Positions 56,116-64,000 of a DNA stretch of 64,000 bases are shown here, one piece after another (the first letter of the stretch is position 1; every line of letters starts with the position of its first letter). Origin of the DNA: Nephrotoma appendiculata. Taxonomy: Eukaryota > Arthropoda > Insecta > Diptera > Tipulidae. Location: positions 161,998,872 through 162,062,871 of the forward strand of contig OX371223.1 of assembly GCA_947310385.1 (NCBI GenBank), given 5' to 3'. The notes under the pieces are model-generated. The model was not told the origin of the DNA and searched no databases. It saw only the letters and a program-made list of their open reading frames with translations. The position numbers and the translations under genes are program-made.

Positions 56116-57158
56116 AATAATTTAAAATATAAATTACGCACACACACATTTTATGATTCATTATTATAATTATTATTATTATTAATAAAAAAACAAGAAA
56201 AATTACTGCAGTATCTCTCAAGAAGAAAACAAGACAAAAGAAAAGAAATCGAAGGAGAAAAATAAATGGAAAATTGAAAAACATCTTGGTTTTTTGAGTT
56301 TTTTTTTTGTTAAAAATTTTTCTTTCGGGCAAGCCAGAAAAGTTGAATATTTTTTTATTTTTTCATTCAAGTCAATTTTTGTTTTATTTATTATTTTTTT
56401 TTTTTACTTTTTTTAATGCGGTGATGATGAAATGTGAGATGAAAAAATAAATAAATAAAAAATGATAAATTTAAATAAAACATTGATTTTAATTAATAAA
56501 TTAGGTATATACAATAATATAATATATAAAACAAGAAAATAATAAATAATATGATAAGATCCTCCTACATATATTAGAGTCTAGACCCTAAAAAGAAAGC
56601 ATTACACATTTATTACTTTTTTGCTTTCTTTGCTTTTTTTTTGAAATACTACAAACAATAAGAAAATGAGAACTTTTAATAAACAAAATTAAATGAAAAT
56701 ATATAAAATTTCCTTTTTAGTATCATGTGCTGCGAAATTTTTATGGGATGTTGTGTTGTAACCGTGCAGTTTTAGTGGGTGACTGCAAATATTACCTTAG
56801 TTGCAAGTGCAGAATCCTACAGAATTGTATACCTTTTTCCAAGATATTAGTGCAATGATAAAATATAATTCATATTCTTGTTGTTTATTGAACTCGCGGC
56901 GGTTATTATTAAATCCTTATAAAATAATGAAATAAAACTAATAATTTCGGAGTGTCATGAAGTAAACTATCCAGTTGGATTGTTGTACGATTAATTTAGA
57001 AATTTGCAAACAGCACTCGATGGAAAGTGATTTTGCATTTCGGTATTATTAAACATCCTATTCGCATTTAATCTGGGGCAGTGTGAAATCCAAACTAAAA
57101 AATCATATGACAAAAAGAACAAAAGTTTTTAACGGCAATACAAATGTCTTATTTTATC
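56116..57158 (+). terminator. Cofilin 3' UTR and intergenic DNA
   Basis: After the stop, candidate poly(A) signals AATAAATAAATAAA (56449-56460) and AATAAAA at 56475 occur. The rest is AT-rich, with nothing else recognised. Confidence 0.5.
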
Positions 57159-57161
57159 TTA

Positions 57162-57289
57162 GGCTGCGTACCAATCCAAGGGTAAAAGTCAATTTTAAGT
57201 AAATTTTTCGGTAAATTCAATTATTTTTGAAAAACTGAAATCCTGTACTAAAATCGATTTTTACCGTAGTGAACGATTGGTACGCAGCC
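57162..57289 (+). mobile_element. MITE family C, copy 5 (variant ends, internally deleted)
   Basis: Ends GGCTGCGTACCAATCCAAGG / GAACGATTGGTACGCAGCC. Left flank TTA, right flank CTA. 128 bp, missing the AAACTGATCGAAAAA part of the core. Confidence 0.8.
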
Positions 57290-58273
57290 CTATTTTAACA
57301 ATTTATGCGAGTTCAAAATACATCAACACGAACTGGATCGAACATTTTTCGCATCGTTTTCAAAAATGATCCCTTCCTTTAATTGCATAGAAATTATTTT
57401 GAAGCTTCGATTATAGTTCTCAAATAACCGAATGATTCCATACAAATCTAGTCAGATTTGCATGGTAATTTTAGGTGAGGTGAGAATCGTAATAGGGCCC
57501 TAAAGTGGTACATATTAAGAAATTGCAACTTCTATCTCGTAGCTCCTGAGATATACATTTTAATCATTCCTACAACAGCAAATGAGTTAACAGGAGTATA
57601 AAAAATTGCTCACAAAAATTCTTAAAAATTCGACTTAAGAAGATCATCATTTGCGACTAATATTCGTAATTAACGCATTTTTTAAAGAGTCCTTTTAGTC
57701 AAAGCAAGTCTTTTAAGCATAGAAACAAAAGAGAAAAGGGCAGTAAAAATTTCACATATTTTTCTTCTTTGTCTACTAAAGGAAAACGATAGCCATCGAA
57801 TAAAATAGTAAGGACTTTGTTGGTTAAGCTCAACATTTGGATGCTTGTGGAGCCTCTTGATGTTTCGTACGCCTTGCTTACTACACTGGCGCCTGCTTCT
57901 TTTGCTAGGTCGCAGTAGAGGTCTCTATAGATTGTTTTGTTCCTTGGCACGCACTTATACCAAGGAGTAAAAACATTTTGTCTCAGTACTTTTGGATTCG
58001 TAAGATAATTTTTAGGATGCTCGGTTCATTACAGTTCCATAGTCGAATCCCATACGTAATTTTGGACTTTTATTTCTGCTGTCCATCATAGTTGAGCATC
58101 TAGATTCTACACCTACTTGTATTTGGTCGAGTTAGTATGTGGTAATGGAACACTACTTAGTGATTGAGCTAGACATTTTTACAAACAATTGTTAAGAACG
58201 CACAATCTAAATACTTTAAGAATAAGTTCATTGGAAACTAATACAATCAAAAGAAGCTGTGGAAAACTCAATA
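57290..58273. other. Intergenic DNA, one unidentified minus-strand frame
   Basis: A minus-strand frame at 57950-57699 (83 codons, MPRNKTIYRDLYCDLAKEAG) has an amino-acid composition unlike the AT-driven chance frames. I cannot assign a family. It may be retroelement-derived. Nothing else was seen. Confidence 0.3.
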
Positions 58274-58597
58274 CCTCTATTCTCTTAGTGTCGTGTGTCA
58301 CCTGTCGCTTCTTACGACAATCATTTTTTCGTATTCTCTTAGTCGATTGAAGCGGCAATCGTTTTTCGATAGAAGTGACAACAATGGTATTCCGTTAGTC
58401 GTTTAAAACGTTTCATGTCTCCTGAGGTGACATTTGTAGTGGAGGGGAACAAAATTTAGGTTTAAAATTATTTATTCTGAAACGATTTGATTTATTTTTG
58501 TCACGTCACCTTAGTCGACTAAGAGAAAAGTTTTATAGATGAAGTGACACGACAATATTGTCGTGTCGTATGAAACGACACGACTAAGAGAATAAGG
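58274..58597. mobile_element. TIR element with multiple internal copies of TATTCTCTTAGTCG
   Basis: Ends CCTCTATTCTCTTAGTGTCG / CGACTAAGAGAATAAGG. The motif (T)ATTCTCTTAGTCG also occurs at 58332, 58390 (as ATTCCGTTAGTCG) and, inverted, at 58510-58525, along with repeated GACACGAC. No coding is present. Confidence 0.65.
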
Positions 58598-58799
58598 TTG
58601 CAAAACTGCATAAAACGAGAAAAGCGTTAAATGGAGTGTCCAATTTAATGACAAATCAACAATCACCGATAAGCAACAGATAGCAGAAGCATTAAATTTG
58701 TGACCAGCATAGTAGATATTTACCGTAACGTCCGTGAAATATTGGATTTTCGACTTACTAATGTAGATTTAAACATACAAAAACTCGAAGAGAGAAAAA

Positions 58800-59330
58800 A
58801 ATGTTCCGATATCAAAACCTACGAAGCCCCAATCACACCAGAGGAGCTGTTGCCAATAAACATGCTCCAAATATATAAACTCTTGGAACGAGTAATTGTA
58901 AACCAACTAGTAAATCATATCACAGATAACAATTAGTTGATCAATAATCTGAATTTAGAGAATTACATTCTTGTAAAACGGCTTTAACACTATTATGGGA
59001 GAGTTGAAAGCTCAGATAATGACAACAGAGTAGTAATTGCGTTCCTTTTAGATTTTAAAAGTTCTTTTGAAACGACCGAACGAGCAATTTTACTTATAAA
59101 GTTAAATAAGTCCGTCATTCTTGGAAAATAACTAGAGTGGTTCAACAATTATCTTCAAGATAAACAATATACGAAAGTTGATAATTTTACATCGTCACTA
59201 GTGTAAAACAACCTCAGAGTCCTCAAGCTTCAGCACTTCGACCGCTCCTCATTATTCTATACAAGTAGGTAAATATTATAAAAAATTACGAAATTATTAT
59301 GTTCGCAGATGATGCTTTACTTACTTACGA
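58800..59330 (+). pseudogene. LINE reverse transcriptase relic (CR1/Jockey-like)
   Basis: The remnant reads LLPINMLQIYKLLERVIVNQ, then FLLDFKSSFETTERAILLIKL (F-DF-K-FDTV-like first motif), LEWFNNYLQDKQYTKV and finally an MFADDALL-type ADD motif around 59299. Several stops and frame shifts interrupt it. Confidence 0.7.
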
Positions 59331-59879
59331 TTTCGGCATCAACTCTACCAGAAGCAGGGCAGAAAGTAAAGATCTCGAGAACCTACGGAAATGATGTTTC
59401 ACAAACTATCATTGAATACTTCGAAAACGAAGTACATCGCTCTACAAATATGATCTAGGTGGAAACTAGAAAACGGAGCCCTTCCAAAATATTTAGATAT
59501 TCTTTGCTTTCTTCTATTAGAGCTGTTCATACTTATAATACTCGGAATACACACTTCAGACTATTCTAGGAACCAATGTATAGTAAATTATTTTTGCAAC
59601 GGTCACTGCGTGTATAATAAAGTTGTAACATTCATTGTGTGACTATTGTAAGCTAGGTGAACTACAAGAATAGGGTACAGTCAATTTAATAAATTATTAC
59701 ATATATTCGTTAGAGAAAAAGTAGATATTTAGTTTATTGAAATAAAATTTAATTAATTTTAATAAAAAATCCCATTATTGATAATTAAACAAATAAATAT
59801 GTAAATAAATTACTGTGCGTAGTTAACACATAAGTATTTCGTTTCTTTCCATCTGACACACCATCGTTTCGTTCATCAT

Positions 59880-60060
59880 TAAATTCAAATTATTGCATTT
59901 TGTAGTTTATTAGTCGCTTCCTCTATGGTGTCACCTACTATTTCAAGATCACAGTGGCATCGGCAAAAGCACCAATTGTGCGGTATTGCGAGTTAGTACA
60001 CGTATAGCACGACACCTAAGACACACCCTTGTGACACTCCAACTTTAATCTCTTTAAGGT
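59880..60060 (-). pseudogene. Jockey-type RT core fragment
   Basis: The minus strand reads KVGVSQGCVLGVVLYVY (the GVPQGSVLGP block), then a frame shift through the ADD region (FADATVI) and DTIEEATNKLQ. It is a separate fragment from that at 58800-59330 because it has the opposite orientation. Confidence 0.65.
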
Positions 60061-60474
60061 GTAAATATGCTTGTTCAAAAACGTGTCTTGCTTTAAAGTA
60101 AAATTCTTGGAGCAGAATTGTGGTGGTAAAACTTTCATAAGTTAGAGCAAAAAACCCACGTAAACAAATCTACTGAACAAATATACCCAGGAAATGATCA
60201 ACGAATTAAATAATCGAAATCATCCTTTCTTCATGCCAAACTTCCACGGTTTGATATAATGGCAAGGAGAATAAGTTTAAGTCTTGGGAGGAGGTTATTT
60301 TCTATGAACAGAAAATGTTTATGAAAAATTGAATTCTTTTTGTTTTTAAGTGCAATCTTTGATAATAGGTGGTATCTGCAGATACTGTACAGTACACTTT
60401 TAGGATTCTTTTCAGATGTTATTCTTTCCTAATTCGAATTTGGCCTTTAATTATTCCTGACTTATTTTTTCTAA

Positions 60475-60630
60475 GGCTGCGGGCTAATAGTCGGGTAAAT
60501 CGTTATTGTGGTAAAAATTGGATTTAGAACAAATTTTTCGATCAGTTTGCCATAGAGTATTTGAAAAATAAATGAATTTACCGAAAAATTTACTAAAAAT
60601 TAACTTTTACCCGACTATTGGTCCGCAGCC
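60475..60630 (-). mobile_element. MITE family C, copy 6
   Basis: Ends GGCTGCGGGCTAATAGTCGG / CCGACTATTGGTCCGCAGCC; TAA at 60472-60474 and 60631-60633. Same subtype as copies 1-3. Confidence 0.85.
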
Positions 60631-60649
60631 TAAGTTCTAATTTCTTTTG

Positions 60650-60965
60650 TGCGTTTGAAAAATGGCTGGTTCGTAACACTAGGAGCACTCATACAAAGTA
60701 TCGGTACGCCAGAAAAGATGCGGCCAAATTCATCCGGCAAAAGAAATGCGAATATATTATTGCCTGTATCAACAGTTTTCAAGGAGAAAACGGAAACTCA
60801 AGAGATTGCTTTGCCAATATACCATAAAATCTTACTAAGGATTTCCATCCATTATCTATTGCCATAACCGAGGCTGATGTTCTTTCAGAAAAACAAAACT
60901 TCTTCCAAAATCTACTAAATCGGAATAGCGAAGAGTCCCTCGGTCTTAGATTAAGATTAAATGAT
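60650..60965 (+). pseudogene. RTE-like LINE linker region, relic
   Basis: KYRYARKDAAKFIRQKKCEY followed by ENGNSRDCFANI and, in another frame, ITEADVLSEKQNFFQNLLNR. It matches the region between the endonuclease and reverse transcriptase of RTE/BovB-type elements. Short and broken. Confidence 0.5.
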
Positions 60966-61049
60966 TCCAATAATGTCAGTGTCCAAGAAACTTTTTGATT
61001 TCGTGATTCAATCGATTCTTTGTTTGCAACCTTAATTAGGCCATAAATG

Positions 61050-61450
61050 ACCTTTCTTTCAAAAGTAGATAGAGGTCAGCAACAACTTTGACTGCCGGTA
61101 GAAAACTCGATGTCCGGCTGCTCTGCAGGCTTTTATCTGTCTGACCTGTGATATTTAAAGTCTTCCACGGTGTCACAATAATGGTCGTGTATTCCGAGAT
61201 TGCTCCAGAGTGTTGATAGCCATGTGTTTTTGTTGCTGTTCACTTCCAATCCAAGTTGTTTCGTGAGGAAAGATAAGCAGTTTTAAACTGCACTTGATAA
61301 CATTAGGTCTCAGGCCAAAAGCCCGATATCATCTGCAGATCCAAGAATTTGGCCGGATTTATTAAATATGCAGCTCGTAGTTCCGATACTACTTTTCCTC
61401 AGTATGTACTCAAGCGCTAGATTAAATATCTCTCTGTCGCTCACCGGTTT
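61050..61450 (-). pseudogene. RTE-like RT fragment, minus strand
   Basis: Reads ALEYILRKSSIGTTSCIF, GQILGSADDIGLLA (the ADD motif) and then LEVNSNKNTWLS. This is the RTE order of motifs 5 and 6. Stops are frequent. It faces the fragment at 60650-60965, so either an inversion or two insertions occurred. Confidence 0.65.
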
Positions 61451-62279
61451 TTATTTCAAATGGTTATTCTACATGGCGCTAGCCAGATATTGTTAGCTTA
61501 CATAGTTAGAGAGATAAAATTGTATCTGTCAAGTTCTATTGAAATCGGCAAACAATATGATGTCGAAACTGGAGAGGGCGTGTGCTGAATCTCGATATTA
61601 GGAGAATCACATTGCAGATGGAAAAATTCCTTTATGGGATGTAAAAGATAGAGAGGAGCAGAGATGTGTTTTAGGTTAAAATGTTAAATGTATAATTTTA
61701 ATTATTTTAGCTTGCTTGGACAATGAGAACTTTTTAAATTTATTTTGAGTTGGAGGCAACAGCTATTCAGACCAACGTAATTCGCGATTTTTGGAAGTAC
61801 AGTACTTAGTCAATTTTCGTGCCTTCCAGATTCATAATAAATCTTTAAACTTATTTTAATTTTCAACGTGTTTAGGAGATTTTAAATTAACAAATATTTA
61901 TGATTTTCAGAAACTTAAAACTTATGTAATTAATTATTTAGGTAATAAGGATTTCAGAGCTGCGATGGCTACTCGGAATGAATAGTATTACTCTTGTAGA
62001 GGTTTCAGATTAGTAGATGATAAGTTTGATGGTAATATCGAATTTTTCCATATAGTAATATTTTTAAATAATTGGTAATAGACCGATTTACTTTTTTGCC
62101 GGAAAATCCGATATCGTAAAAATTTTATAATAGCCCGGTGTGGTTCATTGTGGTATAGAAAAATCTATTACGTGGGCCGATACTATACTTACTCCACCAT
62201 GCCATGATGCGCAAAACATCGGGTGTTACCCAAATATTGGTGGTTTTGATAATTCTATGAAAACCGACCTTGTACAAAG
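61451..62279. other. Intergenic DNA, nothing recognised
   Basis: About 830 bp with no assignable frame or TIR. Confidence 0.35.
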
Positions 62280-62490
62280 AGAAACTGTACCTATAGATTG
62301 AAATACACGAAGATCCATCAACCATATTCAACAAATACTACGTTACTTATGGTTATGGAACAGTAGCAGCACTCACCCTGGCCTTACGAATTGAGTATGA
62401 ATTGGCAGATTTTTACGTAGATGGCGTATTAACAGGTGAAAATACTGTAGTGAAAACTAAACATCTGAGTTCCAACAAACAAACTGTTGC
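62280..62490 (+). pseudogene. BEL/Pao retrotransposon RT fragment
   Basis: One frame reads EDPSTIFNKYYVTYGYGTVA, then ALRIEYELADFYVDGVLTGE. This matches the BEL/Pao reverse transcriptase around its FYVDD active-site box, with the second Asp changed to Gly. A stop follows soon after. Only about 70 codons remain. Confidence 0.65.
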
Positions 62491-63689
62491 ATAAGAAGGT
62501 GTCAATCGGCGACCTCAGCTTTATTGAAGAACAATCGGTTCAACTGGGAAATATTTCGTAATCCATGTAAGAATTAATACTATCAAACAATATCGGACTC
62601 ATCTAGTTGCTGTTCGAAATGTCAAGAATTTTTGACTCATTGGGGTGGATAGCACCAATAACGGTCAAATGTAAGAAAATGTACTAGACCTGTACTGTAC
62701 CAAGGAAAGATGGAGTCAATCAAATCAAAGGTGAGGACCACTGTAACTAAACAGGATCATTACCAACGGTCAGATCGTATGGTGAAAACTTACTGAATCC
62801 GACGCAAAGCACGATATAACCTTACTTATTATGCTTCTCATGGAATCACGTCGTAAAAGAGCATTCACGGAGATCTGTGGGTCTATTCTAGTTTTGTGTC
62901 TGGGAATAAGAAATTGGGAATTAGGAAAACAATTCTTTGTAGCACTTTTTCCCAATTTTTTCCCCCAATTTTCCAAAAGTCTATTGGGAATTAATTTTTG
63001 AGGAAAAGAAATTTAGTTTAAATGTCGGCCACCCATGAGTCTTGAACCACCATGCCGCAGATTCGATCCGAAGCATGTTTGAAGTACGTTAGGAGTTCTC
63101 TCATTCTCAGAATATTCTCAGTCAACATCAGAGGCTAGTTTCTGTTTCTTGGAATCATGGAGTGTAAGTAGGATTTCGACGACTCAGGTCAACTAAAACG
63201 CTTGCCTGATTTAGCTTTTTACAGGCAGCACCTTAGGGAGCTAGTGGGTTTAGTTGGGGGTTTGCTACCTTTATGAATAATTTTAGGTGCTGGTCAATAG
63301 GTAACTATCGCTGCATTCTTTGGATCAATTTGCACATTCCTTGGAAGAATATATAGTACAGAATACTTTGGCTTATAATCATTAATGCATATAGTAACGA
63401 ATGCTTCTTGGTTCCATAATTTAAGTTTAAGGAATACACGAAAGTGCTTATGTGCTCTTAAATTGCGCGAATCCATTGTTCTTTATGCTCACTGGACAAT
63501 GCCTCTGATAGACTTTTCGGCTCGACGACTTTACACACGATATTGATTTCGTTGATCAATCATCGCTATGGCGCACCCTTTTTTCACGCTGTGAAATGCG
63601 ATGCACTGATGTCTCATGAATGACAATGTCTCTGTTATTTTCTTCATTGAAAATAAACCTTCAGCGAAAGATTCGGATTCGAAATTGCA
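62491..63689. other. Intergenic DNA, probably decayed retroelement
   Basis: No frame can be assigned with confidence. Text between the BEL/Pao and Copia pieces contains scattered stops on all frames. Confidence 0.35.
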
Positions 63690-63970
63690 TCACCACTGTT
63701 GTTGGGCACACTCTCATTATTTTCTGTTGTCACAGTATCACTCACGGTGTCACGCATATTTGGATTGATTTCAGTTGACTTATCCATATCGATGCCGATT
63801 GTACTTGATTCGACATGCTTATCATTTGATGATAAATCAACGCTGATTTCACTCGCAGATTTTCACGTAGAACTTACGTCGCAACTGAACACCACCTTAT
63901 TTTTGACTGGATCTAAACATCAGAATCCCTTTGAATTTTCGTCATAACCAACAAAAATCATCGGTGCTCT
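63690..63970 (-). pseudogene. Ty1/Copia integrase-RT linker fragment, runs off the window
   Basis: Minus strand from 63960 reads MIFVGYDENSKGF, a stop, then CLDPVKNKVVFSCDV, the signature after the integrase core of Copia polyproteins (FVGY...GYR...). Serine- and acid-rich linker follows (STIGIDMDKSTEINPN). Stop codons at two points. The upstream (integrase) part would lie beyond 64000. Confidence 0.7.
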
Positions 63971-64000
63971 GGTATCATTTAATTTTCGTCATTTCTCTGA

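Overview
This is an AT-rich eukaryotic window with spliceosomal genes, and it is almost certainly insect. The coding genes point to Diptera: the cofilin is very close to Drosophila twinstar, and there is a pickpocket (DEG/ENaC) channel. The strongly AT-rich intergenic DNA would suit a nematoceran fly, but that is only an inference. No bacterial, phage or CRISPR signature is present.

Layout of host genes. 14-1755 (+) is a two-exon pickpocket-type sodium channel. 8890-9405 (-) is the 5' part of an ENT4-like nucleoside/monoamine transporter with no recognisable downstream exons. It is divergent from a WBP2-like GRAM-domain gene at 10090-11833 (+), which converges on the tRNA-splicing endonuclease subunit TSEN34 at 12168-13087 (-). 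Two tandem C2H2 zinc-finger paralogues (15628-17102 and 22672-24206, both +) each carry a short N-terminal transposase-like helix-turn-helix (DUF4817-like) on a separate first exon. The Paf1-complex gene Rtf1 (24592-27201, +) is complete in six exons. Cofilin/twinstar ends at 56115 (+). Its initiator ATG appears to sit alone on an exon at 41630-41632, giving an intron of about 13.5 kb.

The rest is a dense set of nested transposable elements whose order of insertion can often be read. There is a 1.7 kb PIF/Harbinger element with transposase remnant, TIRs and TAA target duplication (38308-40023). Several MITE families have 3-bp TTA/TAA or CTG duplications, as expected for Harbinger relatives. 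A hAT-type MITE family has an 8-bp duplication and CAARG ends. A TTAA-flanked piggyBac-like element (44696-47053) holds two younger elements and lies inside the cofilin intron. A long foldback element lies 95 bp upstream of the TSEN34 start. There are mariner relics (DD41D type and DD34D type), a Tc1 relic, Jockey/RTE/CR1-type reverse transcriptase relics, BEL/Pao and Copia pieces, a Gypsy-type integrase scrap and a decayed retroviral-type envelope gene. A tRNA-derived SINE has intact A and B boxes and a 13-bp duplication.

The most unusual items are: (i) an intron-bearing, unidentified open frame inside a TIR element with an 8-bp duplication (5417-6689); (ii) a six-copy ~156-bp MITE family whose two ends vary together from copy to copy; (iii) the tandem helix-turn-helix/zinc-finger fusions; and (iv) the ATG-only exon of cofilin with its transposon-filled intron. 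From 56.5 kb to the right edge the window is intergenic DNA made largely of decayed retroelements.
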